Source: Clusia tigrina (taxonomy: Eukaryota > Arthropoda > Insecta > Diptera > Clusiidae). Taken from it: a stretch of DNA of 64,000 bases. The notes under the pieces were generated by a model that worked only from the letters and a program-made list of their open reading frames with translations, was not told the origin of the DNA and did no database searches. Numbering within the stretch: the first letter of the stretch is position 1; the number at the start of each line of letters is the position of its first letter. The translations under genes were made by a program, and so were the position numbers. Positions 52,215 through 63,601 of this stretch are shown here, piece after piece. The DNA lies in the NCBI GenBank assembly GCA_920105625.2, contig OV050030.1, forward strand, positions 97,977,152-98,041,151, written 5' to 3'.

Positions 52215-52647
52215 CCTGTTGCTTTACCAAAACCTCAGAGGGCAGCCAGCATAGAAATGTAAACAAAGCCCTCGTATGGAGCTCTACGCTCCAGTGATTA
52301 ACAGAACTGCACTCCTTCTGAGTCTGTCAAGTGGGTTCAGGTTACAGGCTTTGAAAACAGCTCCGTACAGGAGGTCTGATTCAACTACAGATGTGTTGAG
52401 CCAGAGCATGATTTGTAGTTGTAGGCCTACTGCGCACTGCTCTCCAAGGGCACACAATGATAAATCCGCCTTCAATGGTGAGAAAGACAACAAGAGTGTA
52501 TTCCTTAAAGGCAAAAGATATATCTACCTGCGAAATGATCACGTGAAGCTCAGTTTCCACCGACTTGCCCTTGGTGTATGCATGTTGTGATTGACAGAGG
52601 TGGTTGACAGAGTCTTTGTGTGGAATCGTTCTTTCATTTACTCGCAA
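52215..52647 (-). pseudogene. LOA/I-like RT pieces
   Basis: The frame 52647-52381 reads SQHAYTKGKSVETELHVIIS and FKEYTLVVFLTIEGGF, where the catalytic Asp of the FLDIEGAF block is Thr. The frame 52514-52284 gives LWLNTSVVESDLLYGAVF, then LNPLDRLRRSAVLLITGALR and the TTPTSAL tail. The palm between is missing. Confidence 0.75.
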
Positions 52648-52680
52648 AGGTGTACATGTAATTTTCTTTAAAATGAAAAT

Positions 52681-53039
52681 TATTTGTGTACATTACGATT
52701 GCTTTAATTTCCACCAACATACTGCTTTAATTTTCCACCTACATACCCACATTTTTTTTTCTTTCAAATGCTGGTACAATTTATATGAAGCCAATTTTTA
52801 CTGGTTGGCGAGTCTTTTTGTTTCTCTTCGGCGTATCCCAAAGTCCCACTTATCCCCCCATCCGACCTAGGGGGACTTCCAAATACCGTACGGAACGGGT
52901 AACCGTCCGGACTGTCCTGAACTCGCGATCAGAACCACACAAATTTGATATGAATCATGAAAGCTACAGAATAACTAATCAACAATCAACTATTCAGATA
53001 TGACATTAAAAATGTTTTAATAACAAATAGAGGAGAAAA
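52681..53039. other. unassigned DNA
   Basis: A short ORF (52785-53003) has no recognised similarity. Nothing else seen. Confidence 0.35.
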
Positions 53040-53190
53040 AAATTTCGTTGTCGTCGGCTGTAGCGAGTGCCCTTTTCTTCTCGGTAAAGGGCTCGGGCGA
53101 GGAAGAAGAGTGTGTAAAATGTGTAGTGTATATTTGGAGTTGGTGCTGTGAGTCAACTATGCCCAGGTAGGTTGATTCTGTTTCACAACA
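53040..53190 (-). repeat. LTR fragment related to the gypsy-2 LTR
   Basis: The plus strand at 53143-53190 reads GCTGTGAGTCAACTATGCCC, then AGGTAGGTTGATTCTGTTTC and ACAACA. This closely matches the reverse complement of the first about 48 bp of the gypsy-2 LTR (TGTTGTGAGTTAGAATCAAG...). So an LTR of this family starts at 53190 and runs left; 53040-53140 is too diverged to align. Confidence 0.7.
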
Positions 53191-53643
53191 AATTCAAAGA
53201 ATGAAAATTATTTGAAAAACTCATAACATATCACGGACTTGGTCAGGCAGTGCATAATTAGATATACACATATTCATTCCAATGAGAATATATTTTGTAG
53301 ATGAAAGAATAGGAACAGATAAATCTATATTATTCAACAGCAAAGAAAGTATGGTTTGACTACTAAGCAATTTTACTACAAATCAAACATTAATCATGAC
53401 AATTTATCCGATGTTCGTATGGTGGAAGACTAAGGAATGGATTCCGTTTGAAAGAACGCAGAGCAAATAACAGAATGATTATAATAAGGATTTATAGTAA
53501 AGATTCCAGACGCTAGCGGCATGTTACAAAATTGGACGACAAGGCATATACTCGTATATTGATAAGGAAAAGGTCCCATGTAGAGGAAACCATATACTTA
53601 CATTAGTCAAGATTTACAGTCATCAAAGTTACAGCGCACCAAG
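53191..53643. other. unassigned DNA left of BEL-2B
   Basis: Short plus-strand open pieces without recognised similarity. It ends with ACAAT, the BEL-2B target. Confidence 0.4.
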
Positions 53644-53648
53644 ACAAT

Positions 53649-54151
53649 TATTTGTACCTAATCCAACGCAAAACTCCAATCAGCAATTCCCATCAACAAT
53701 GCCCGCTCGTGAACGCAGAATAAGCAGTACACCCGACGAACGGATATACAGCGTGTGAAGCCTCATCAGCATTTCCGTACACGTGCGTGCTAAAGTATTA
53801 ATTTGCCCTACGTACGCACAAACGCTGGTGCCTTGCACATAATTGCAGACACCACAAATATATTTATTTCTGTAGCATAATCAAAATTATAATATAAATT
53901 CAATCAATTTATAAATAAAAATTGAGATATACTTTTGAAGTCAACCATTCAACAGTGTTTTCTTTGTTGCCACTTTCAACCACAAGGTTAATTCAAAATT
54001 AATACTTGATTATCCACAACACTCTTTCGGTACTGTACCCAAAGAGATATCAGACTTCAGTATTGCACTTGAAGTCATCATCACGATCCTTCGGTATTGC
54101 ACCCAAGGAATCGGCAACCGATTAATAAACCAACTTATCGGTATATAAACA
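53649..54151 (+). repeat. BEL-2B 5' LTR
   Basis: Same length as the BEL-2A LTR; its first bases are TA instead of TG. Followed by TTTTGGAGGCCCCGGCG (primer-binding site position) and a 120-bp leader to the gag ATG at 54272. Confidence 0.93.
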
Positions 54152-54271
54152 TTTTGGAGGCCCCGGCGAGATACTGAAGGAAGACAACCAGAAGTACCTC
54201 AAGAAGGATATCCAGTGATATCATAAATCAGCACACAGAGTTTAAACGTTAAATCACCTTTAACATTCAGC

Positions 54272-55941
54272 ATGGCGCATCACCAAGAAACAATTGAGCA
54301 GTTGGACAAGTTGACCAGGGCACAGTATGAAGTGGGCTCGGCAATAGAGCAAATGGTGAGCAACTTTAAAAAGGATCCACAAGACCGTAAAACCATCGAA
54401 TATGCCAGTAAACGCATGAATACTCTGAAGGAGGCATGGTCTACGTTCGAACATCAACATCATCTCGTACTCGAGCTAGACGAAGCTAATCATGAGTATT
54501 TCAAACAGGATTATAGAGGCAACGTAGCAAACCTATACGACTGGCTGTTCACTAATTTACAGCACATCGTCAATGGGGAAGGAGAGAAGCGTAAAACGCC
54601 AATGCGACTTGAAATTCAATTCCACGTCCATCAAGGAGGCTCTAACCGCAAGGACAGCACACAGTGAACTAGCCATGAGGAAGGCGATGGACTCATAGCC
54701 CTAGTACGGCAGCAAAAGGCGTTGGTGCGTGCAATTTCTTGAGTTATTGGAGATGTGCACTGGGAAACTGATCAATCATATCCACCAGTGTACTATGATA
54801 TCAAAACGAAATTATTGACGATAATCTGGTGCAAAATAACCAATGGATATGGCAACGAACAAACCTGGCGGAAATTGATGGTTATGATGTGGACAAAATC
54901 TACGAGATCGAAGATGCAGTTCAAAACGTACTCATTAAGTTACGACAACATATCCCAGTCAGTACACCGAACAACTCCACCCCAATCAATACCATACCAC
55001 AGGCATTAAATGTGCATTTGCCTAAAGTTACCTTGCCAGTTTTTGACGGTAGGTATTCAACGTGGATACCATTTCGCGATTTGTATGTTAAGATGATACA
55101 TACTCAGCCAATAAGCAACACACAAAAAATGTTTGACTTGGCTGCCAACGTAACCAGAGAAGCTAAAGCGCTCATCGGTCACTTGCCAGCATGCGACGAA
55201 AACTATGACGCAGCCTGGCAAATCTTGTGCGATAGGTTTAACAATAAACGCAAATTGGTTAAAACTATCTATAGCAAGTTGTTTAGTATAAAGAATGCTA
55301 GCAGTGAAATGGGCTCAATGCTTAAAACTTTACACGATGCAGCCAAGGACTGCATTTACGCGTTAAAAAGCCAAGGACTTCCTGTCGATAGCTTCCACAC
55401 ATTTTTGGAGTATCTTTTATTGCAGAAGTTAGATAAAACGTCAAGATCCGAGTATGAACTGACGCTAGATCAGCCTAAGGAGTTCCAACCCATTGACCGC
55501 CTATTGAAATTCTTAGAAAAACGTTTTCAATCATGTGAAGACCGAGAACCACAACACAAAGTTATCAACAATAAATCGACAAACGTGAAGTATCATTCAA
55601 CGCTATTCTCAGCAACCAAGGCCGCAACGGGCTGCCTCGTATGCAAAGGCAATCACCAACTTTTAGCATGCGCACAATTCTTGGCAAAAACGCCGCATCA
55701 GCGTTTTGATATAATTAAACAACACAAGTTATGTGCGAATTGTATGAAAAATGGTCATACATCGAAAACTTGTTCAATGAGAGGATGCACGAAATCCAAC
55801 AAGAAGCACAACTCATTAGTGCATTTTGATCAACAGCTATCTAAGTGCCCATTTAATAACTCCGGTCAATCCAGTCAAGGGTCATCTCAGACACTCACAA
55901 CATTCGTAAGTGAGCCTACCGTGGAGTTACAGGTGCCATAG
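54272..55941 (+). pseudogene. BEL-2B gag, broken
   Basis: ATG 54272 opens the same gag as BEL-2A; a TGA at about 54665 (ACACAGTGA, where BEL-2A has CTGCGA) ends the first piece. A small deletion near 54815 shifts the frame. The piece 54829-55941 (370 codons) is then open through LPKVTLPVFDG and all three zinc knuckles (CLVCKGNH; CANCMKNGHTSKTC; CTKSNKKH, with one Cys changed to Ser). The frameshift present in BEL-2A at 15475 is absent here. Confidence 0.9.
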
Positions 55942-57122
55942 AAAAATCACTCACCACTTCATTAGTGTCCCCTGTCAATCGTGCGGGCGTGAATTATGTG
56001 TTGTTGAGCACTGTCGTCTTAAAAGTCAATGACTTTCGCGGCAATGAATTTCCATGCCGTGCAATTTTGGACGGCGGATCGCAGACAAACTACATTACGG
56101 ACAGGTTGGCAAAGAAGCTCGGATTACCAACACAATACAATCCGCAGTACTTTGATGGAATTGGGGAAATTCAACAACGCGCTTCTCATTAAGCCAACAT
56201 TAAACTTGAGTCATGATTGACTAGTTACTCAGCCCGAATTGAAGTTGTCATACTGCCAAAAATTACACATCCACTGCCAGCACAGAGTATCGACGTGACA
56301 GCCTGGCCTATTCCTGAAAATATTCAATTGGCTGATCCGGAGTTTAATCAATCAGGTCCAATTGACATTCTTAGAGGCAATGAATGTTATCTGGAATTGC
56401 TAGTAGTCGGCCAAAACAAATTGAGAACCGGACTCCCCATATTGCAAAACACCGTGTTCGGATGGGTGCTTGGTGGACACATCACAATTCCATCAACAGC
56501 TGAGACTACTTTCTGCGGTATTGGAATTACGAATGAAGATGAATCATTAACCCAACAGCTTGAGCGTTTCTGGCAGCTAGAAGAATTTGACACCAACAGC
56601 CCGCCGCTGACAGCAATAGAAGGAACTTGGGAAGCATTGTTCAACCAAACTGTGTGTCGAGCAGCGAACGGACAGTTCATTGTGCGCTTGCCTTTCGTTG
56701 ATAACGCAAGCCCTCTTGGAGACTCGAAAGCTATCGCATTACAACGCTTTTACGCCATCGAACGTAAATTGCAAAGAAACCCCGTCATCAAAATGCAGTA
56801 TACGGCCTTCATGGAGGAATACCTGCGGCTAGGTCACATGGAAGAAGTTAGCGGAAGCATAAACCAACCCCACTACTTCTTACCTCACCACTGCGTTCTG
56901 AAGCCAGACAGCACCACCACAAAGTTGCGTGTCGTGTACGACGCATCAATGAAGACGTCAACAAATGTATCATTGAACAATGTGCTACTACCAGGTCCAA
57001 AACTTCAAGAAGACTTATTTGCGGTTCTTTTGAGATTTCGAGTACGCAGATATGCTTTCACAGCGGACATCGAGAAAATGTACAGACAAATCATCGTGAA
57101 CGAAGCTGACCGCAAGCATTAA
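55942..57122 (+). pseudogene. BEL-2B protease and start of RT
   Basis: Protease: AILDGGSQTNYITDRLAKKL (open 55965-56192), stopped by a TAA at about 56190 and a TGA at about 56214. The piece 56217-57122 (301 codons) runs through the linker into VVYDASMKTS and FTADIEKMYRQI, and ends at TAA 57120-57122, the exact counterpart of the BEL-2A stop at 17279. Confidence 0.9.
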
Positions 57123-58340
57123 CTAATCCTGTGGAGGAACACGCCAAGCGAACCTCTGAAAAGTTACCAATTAAACACAGTGACTTATGGAGTCACATCG
57201 GCACCATATTTGCCGATAGAATGTCTACGCATATTAGCCAAGGAATATAGCACACAATATCCGCACGGCTCCAGATGCTTACAACAAGATTTTTATGTGG
57301 ACGACGTTATGAGTGGACCCGCACGTTAGCAGAAGCCTTGCGCGTACAGGAAGAATTGAACTCCCTCACCAAGTCAGCAGGTTTTAAGTTGAGGAAATGG
57401 TGTGCGAGTAATAAAACACTGTTAACGAACCTCAACGCAGAGGATCGAGCAATTCAATTGAATTTTGACAACGACAATTTTACCATCACAACGCTTGGTT
57501 TAACGTGGCAACCTGAGACTGATTACTTCCTAATAAGGACCAAATGGAGCACAACAGCCAAAATAACGAAACGCCAAGTACTGTCGGACATCGCGCATAT
57601 TTTCGACCCATTAGGTTTTTTGTCACCAGTTGTGTCATGTGCAAAAATATTAATGAAATCGCTGTGGCGTCTAAAATTAAGCTGGGAGGAAGCACTCCCT
57701 ATGGACTTGCATACCTTCTGGAGCCAGTTTAGAGAAAACATCCAGGAACTTGAGAACTTGCAAATTCCACGCTACGTATTTCCAACTACAAAGGACAATG
57801 TGCATCAGAGAGAATTACACGCTTTTGCCGATGCATCCGAGCAGGCCTATGGCGCTGTTATTTATGCAAGGTCGATAAAAACAGATGGATCTGTGAGCGT
57901 TCAGCTGTTGTGTTCCAGATCAAAGACTACATCACCAAAACAACAAACGCTCCCTCGGCTGGAGCTCTGTGCTGCACGGTTAGCAGCCCAGTTATTGGAC
58001 AGGGTAAAACATATTTTATAATGGACAGGCGAATGCTTTCTGTGGTCTGACTCTGAAGTGACGCTAGCCTGGATCTCTGCCAGTTCGTTTTCCTATCACA
58101 CCTTTGTGGCAAATCGAGTGGCAGCTATACAAGAAGTAACGGTGAAGCAACAATGGCGTCACGTACCTTCAGACAAAAACCCGGCAGACATGATCTCACG
58201 AGGCATCAACCCGGGTCAATTCAAACAACAAGGCATGTGGTTTTATGGACCACTGTTTCTATACGGACCACTGTCATCGTGGCCAGTGGCATAAGCCAAT
58301 TCAACCACAGAATTAGAGAAGAGACAGGTTTGTCTTACTA
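57123..58340 (+). pseudogene. BEL-2B RT palm, connection and RNase H
   Basis: YVDD is present at about 57294-57305, followed by the shared frameshift. The piece 57275-58021 (248 codons) is open through LTWQPETDYFLIRTKW, ITKRQVLSDIAHIFDPLGFL, HAFADASEQAYG and LPRLELCAARLAAQLL, and ends at a private TAA (58019-58021) where BEL-2A has CAA. The end of RNase H (FYGPLFLYGP) follows in another frame. Nearly identical to BEL-2A here. Confidence 0.9.
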
Positions 58341-59316
58341 CGTCAAAGATTCCGTCGTTTACTTCAATGATTGACCATCGAAATTCATGGACACATCTTC
58401 AACAAGTCACCGCATATGCACTTCGATTCATTAAAAATTGTCGTAATGTGCCTGTTCAAAAATCCATCGACCTCGACGCAGAAGAAATTAAAGGTGCTAC
58501 TCAGACTATAATCAAGGACCTGTAGAGACAAGCATTTAATCCTGAATATAAACTTCTCAAGCACAACAAACCAGTGGGAAGGGGGATGGGTGATCTTACA
58601 TTATTTCTGGATAAAAACGACATTATGCGGGTAGGAGGACGACTAGAAAATTCAGCCATACCACATGAAGCAAAATACCAAGCCGTATTGCCATATCGGA
58701 GTGATATCACTAAACTATTGATGACACACATCCACATTGATAACAAGCAGCGGGTCTAGTAGCAGCGACATCGGAAGCTTATTGGCCGGTTAATGCGAAA
58801 ACAATAGCTAGATCAATCGTAAAAAACTGTGTATCTTGCACTAAAGCTATGCCGAAACCATTGCATCAACTCATGGGACAGTTACCGGCAATACGGGTTC
58901 AACCAAATAAACCTTTCACTCACGCTGGAGTCGATTTTTGTGGGCCATTTAAATTTCATTACAATCAAAGGGGAAAGACGCCACAAAAGTGTTATGTGGC
59001 GATATTTTGTTGCTTCGCCACTAAGGCCGTACACATTGAAGTGGTAAGCAACCTTACTACCAACGCCTTTATTGGAGCCTTGAAGAGGTTTATGAGCCGA
59101 AGAGGGAACTGCCGGCATCTCCATTGTGACAACGCGACGAATTTCGTAGGAGCACGAAATCAATTGAGACAGATTGCGGACATCATACACAACGTAGATA
59201 CCACGCGAGTAGCGGAAATTCGAACTTCAACAGGCCTCACCAGAAGAGGCTTCCATTTACTCGCGCCATTACCCATGTCTCCCGAAAGTAATCCTATAAG
59301 CAGCCAGCTCCAGTAG
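58341..59316 (+). pseudogene. BEL-2B integrase, core truncated
   Basis: Same truncated integrase as BEL-2A. Private breaks: a TAG at about 58522 (BEL-2A: CAG) and a 10-bp deletion at about 58750 (ACAAGCAGCGGG), which removes part of the zinc domain. The core GVDFCGPF and HCDNATNFVGA is open in 58849-59316. The catalytic Glu and the C-terminal domain are missing. Confidence 0.87.
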
Positions 59317-61132
59317 AAGAAGCCACAAATGTCAACGACGGCATAAGTCATACACCAGCTAAGCGAAGACGATCTGTGTCACCCTCGTCAGTATTGTTGC
59401 TATGCATATGCTTTCTAATTGCTCTAGTAGCAGGTGATGACCCCATTACAAAGATGCCTTTCAGAAGTCAAACAGGACTCTATTTCGAAAAAATGGGTCT
59501 TACTTACTTAACAACAACAGATTGGAATATAGTTGTGTATTACAATATGTCCCAATACTGGCTTGAGAACAACAACATAATACAAGGAATAACAGCAATG
59601 CAGCGAGCGTGTTCACGTATCCAAAGCGGTACAATTAATTGTGAGAAAATTGTGGACCAGTTCCGTACTAAATGGCAGCTAGTCCAACAAGATGATGAGT
59701 ACTTACAATACGACGAACAAATCCATCGTCAACGGCGAGACGCTCCATTAGCAATTGTTAGAAGCTTGTCTAATGCGTTGTTTGGAATTTTGGACTCCAA
59801 CTATGCTAAAGAGATGTCTGCAACGATAAACGGCATATCCCGCAACGAAGAACATCTTCTGCACTTAATTCGAAACCAAACATCGGTAATTGACCCCACC
59901 AGCAATATTTTAAAGAAATCTGACGATCAAATTCAACAACTACACAAGCAAATAAAATATTTATATAGCCAGCAGGACAACTTCACAAAGTCAGAATCCC
60001 ACCATGCAATAGCCGAAATGTTTAATGCGATGACCGGTCGAGCACTTATGGCTATCCAGGACTACCAACGAAATCAAGAGTTCTTTTTAGATGTACTGAC
60101 GGACACACATCCTCTTCTGCTGTATCCGTCTCAGCTGCAACAACAGCTGAGAGCAATCAAAGACCATCTCCCATCAACATTGCAAGTTCCCAGCAAGAAT
60201 ACCATTGAAATCCTTAAACTCATCTCTGTGGAAGCACGCATCACATCAACTGAACTAATTAAGAACCGTTCGAATTGTTACACGTGACTCGACTACCTAT
60301 ATTGGGAGGCACTGGAATTTTCATGTTGGAAGGGACAATCGAGTATATAGTCACTAATCTACATCGAGACAAATATTATTCGTTATCAGCAGGAGAATTG
60401 TCAACATGCACTGCATTCAGTTCTAATATGCATGTATGCAAGCAATTACATCCAACACATCGCATTACATCAACCAATCGACTATGTGAGATGGAAATAT
60501 TATGTCAAACTCCAAACCCAAAAAGCTGCAAGGTTCATCGCTCACATGACTCACCTCAATGGATTCCATTACTTAAAGAAAACTCATGGATCTACATCGC
60601 ACAACCAGCTCGTACAATCAGCGTCATCTGCGGTTCAGACATCCTTACAGAATTACTGGAGGGAATAGGAACCTTAACCTTGAGACAAGGATCCACCATA
60701 AGAGGTGAGTATACAGCCATAATGGCACATCGGACATACGTTTCAAAGGTCACCAGCACGATCATATCGAAAGTGAATCTAACTGAGTTGATCGCAGACT
60801 ATATGAAGGCTGCAACACACTCATTAGAACAACAGTTTAACTTGACGGACGATATTCAAGTACTACATGAACATGTGCAACAATTGCAAAACAATGAGCA
60901 AATGGATCTACCACTTAAGAGCCGAAAAGTCCATCAGTTCAGCATCGGATATATCAGTTTGCTCATCACATTGATCTGTCTTATCTGGATCTCTTACCGC
61001 GATATTCGAAGCAAAAGAGGCGACGAGCTCCAGATTTTCGTTAAGAATATGCTCAACAGGCGGGAGGATGTTTGTACCTGCTCCAACGCAAAAGTGCAAT
61101 CAGCAATTCCCATTACCAATGCCCGCTCTTGA
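59317..61132 (+). pseudogene. BEL-2B envelope-like glycoprotein (F-like), two open halves
   Basis: The first half (59376-60287, 303 codons) is uninterrupted: a hydrophobic signal-like segment at residues 4-20, basic RQRR cleavage site at 118-121, then SLSNALFGILD and a long helical region, as in Baculo_F-type fusion proteins. The second half (60275-61132, 285 codons) has many Cys, a coiled region before residue 215, a membrane segment at 222-241 and a basic tail, and it runs into the 3' LTR. The halves are in different frames with the break at about 60275-60287, as in BEL-2A. Function cannot be inferred from this copy. Confidence 0.8.
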
Positions 61133-61534
61133 ACGCTGAATAAGCAGTACACCCGACGAACGGATATACAGCGTGTGAAGCCTCATCAGCATTTCCGTAC
61201 ACATGCGGCCTAAAGTATTAATTTGCCCTAAGTATGCACAAACGCTGGTGCCTTGCATCCTTCATCCATCATAATATAAATTCAATCAATTAATAAATAA
61301 AAATTGAGATATACTTTTGACGTCAAACATTCAACAGTGTTTTCCTTTGTCGCCAATTTCAACCACAAGGTTAATTCAAAATTACTACTTGATTAGCCAC
61401 AACACTCTTTCGGTACTGTACCCAAAGAGATATCAGACTTCAGTATTGCACTTAAAGTGATCATCACGATCCTTCGGTATTGCACCCAAGGAATCGGCAA
61501 TCGATTAGTAAACAAACTAATCGGTATATAAACA
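61069..61534 (+). repeat. BEL-2B 3' LTR, with internal deletion
   Basis: 466 bp; about 37 bp are replaced near 61256-61270 (TTGCATCCTTCATCC instead of TTGCACATAATTGCAG...). Further scattered substitutions compared with the 5' LTR. Followed by ACAAT. Confidence 0.92.
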
Positions 61535-61630
61535 ACAATAATGAAAAACCCTATAACATTTCCTGCTGAGCTTGATCAGCCAAGGCGAAGTCGCCCTCAA
61601 CCAAATGAGTAGTGTGCAAGCATAGAAATT

Positions 61631-62720
61631 ATGCCAGCTTCTCACCAACAACAGCAAACAACAGGTGTATTTAATATTATACTCCTGACTGCGGAACTGC
61701 CAGCAACAAGTTCCATATGTCTGAAAAATTTAAGAACAATAATTGCCTTGACTGGCCCTATAACCATTCCAAACAGCGTGATTACGACCATTGCTTCATC
61801 GAACAGTACAGCAACAACAACATCGGTTGTTTCTAGCATGATGAGAATGTCAATAAGCACGAACAATCCAAATCAAGATTTGTGCACAAAAAAATTTACT
61901 AAAACGAGACCCCGCAGGAACCAAAAGAAAAACAAGACCCATTACGAACAAAATTAGGTAATCAAAAGAAATCACCGACTAAAAGAACTCAAAACACTCT
62001 GAAACGCGCTAGATCGAGTCCAGAACCGGAAAATCAAACGAAATCCCAACAATCCAGGTTAGCCGACTACTGGCTGGATCCCTCTTCAAATTCGAACAGA
62101 TTTTCTATTTTCACCGAAAATAAAAATGACTGTAATAACCCGCACATTGAAGAACCTAAAGTTCCATAACCAATTCCAATCTATGTTTCTGGAGTAAACA
62201 ATGTGCAATCGCTATTGGAGCTACTACGTTCGATTGCAGATAAACAATATTAGTTGCAATTTTTGAAAGAAAATGAAGCCAAAATTCATCCAATGACCGC
62301 TGATAAATACAGAATTTTCAGCTCTTGTAGACAGAAATACTTATAAACCAAAATGTTTTCAAAGGCCTGCATCACACTACCCCAACAAACGAATTACGTG
62401 ATGATTTAAAACGGATGGGATTTGATGTCGCAAACGTATCAAACATTAAACAAAGAACAACAAAAAACCCACGCTCAATGTTTATGTAAATGTAAAACAA
62501 AATAAAAATAATACTGACTTATATAAAATCGAGAATGCACAATAAAATTAAATTAAAATTAAATCATAGTGCAAGATGCGTGAAAAACGCTGGCAGCCAT
62601 ACAACATTAGATTTCCAACGAAAGGATAGATCGCAAGAACCTAAATATATACTCTGTGGAGGGACCCATCCGGCCAATTATAGAGGATGTACAGTTTATA
62701 AAGAATTGCAGCTAAAGTAA
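61631..62720 (+). pseudogene. J5 ORF1 (gag-like), broken
   Basis: The piece 61631-61957 (108 codons) is a Ser/Thr/Asn-rich N-terminus ending in basic KTRPRRNQKKNKTHYEQN. Next, in other frames: QSRLADYWLDPSSNSNRFSI, PIPIYVSGVNNVQSLLELL and ADKYRIFSSC, the conserved core of jockey gag. The segment 62535-62720 has RCVKNAG and LCGGTHPANYRGCTVYKELQ (third knuckle). The first Cys of the second knuckle pair is changed. Multiple stops. Confidence 0.78.
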
Positions 62721-62950
62721 TTTCCTATACTTGGAGAGAAGGTCGTACACAAATCCAGTGTTATTATTTTACCACAAATTCAAGTTCCAGCAGGAAGCAC
62801 CTTCATGCAGGTGGTAAAAGAAAAAATGAATGTCCCATCAACCGAAAGTGTTGAATAAGAGCGAATTGAGGAATCTGAGCGAATTAAAGAGCATGCTTAA
62901 ATGCCTAATGGAGTGAAGAGCGCTCATCACTAAATTTCCATTAAATTGCA

Positions 62951-63540
62951 GTGTGGAATTCGGATGGGCTTTCGCAGCGAAGTAATGAAATCAAAACTTT
63001 TATTGTAGATAACAGCATTGACATTATGCTAATATCGGAGACTCACTTCACCAATAAAAGCTTCTTAAAAATTCACAAATGCAGCATATACCACATAAAT
63101 CAACCAGCAGACACTGCAACGTGGTGGCACCGCTATTATTATAAAATAAATATTAAACATACAGTGTAAGAAAAGTATGATAAACCTCATATACAAGCAA
63201 CTAGCATCTCTATCCAAGACCAACATGGCGAACTTATGCTTTCGAAACACCCGCAGTCCTATAGCAGACTAGGAGATAGATTCTTAGCCTGTGGTGACTA
63301 TAATGCCAAACATCACTATTGGGACACTAGGACTAGTAATCCAAAGGGAAAAGAACTATTAAAAACTATGAAAACTAATATTCTTATGCATGTTTCAACA
63401 GGGGAACCAACATACTGTCCATCTGTTAGAAAAAAGACCCATCTGTTAGAAATTGACTTTTGTGTGATGAAATTTGTTTCCAGAAACTGTGTCGAAGTGG
63501 CTTCATCTTTGGATTTTTGATCAGATCATTCCCCTATCAT
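62951..63540 (+). pseudogene. J5 endonuclease (APE-type), broken
   Basis: The segment 62951-63169 opens WNSDGLSQRSNEIKTFIVDN and IDIMLISETHFTNKS, the N-terminal block with the catalytic Glu (SETH). Then a frame change, and 63236-63520 carries ACGDYNAKHHYWDTRTSNPK (Asp/Asn pair) and EIDFCVMKF. SDHSPI follows after a stop at about 63519. The order and motifs fit the nickase that starts target-primed reverse transcription. Confidence 0.82.
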
Positions 63541-63545
63541 TAACT

Positions 63546-63601
63546 GTAACGTCCAATGTTATATGAATAAAACGTAACGTCCAATGTTCTATGAATAAAA
63601 T
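63546..63601. repeat. 28-bp tandem duplication in J5
   Basis: GTAACGTCCAATGTTATATG... (63546-63573) is repeated at 63574-63601 with few changes. It falls just after the endonuclease SDHSPI block. Confidence 0.9.

Larger units (their letters stand above)
51641..52680 (-). mobile_element. LOA/I-like non-LTR element with RNase H, remnant
   Basis: The minus strand gives RT fingers (52647-52480), the RT C-terminus (52400-52215) and an RNase H domain (52180-51700). An RNase H after RT is typical of the I, LOA and R1-related groups, not jockey. The RT palm is deleted. Confidence 0.7.
53649..61534 (+). mobile_element. BEL-2B: second full-length copy of the BEL-2 family, 7886 bp
   Basis: 5' LTR 53649-54151 (503 bp) and 3' LTR 61069-61534 (466 bp), with ACAAT on both sides (53644-53648, 61535-61539). 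Same order as BEL-2A without the nested element. It shares BEL-2A's RT stop, post-YVDD frameshift, integrase truncation and env frameshift, and has private stops. The right flank is jockey-like J5. The LTRs differ much more than those of BEL-2A. Confidence 0.94.
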
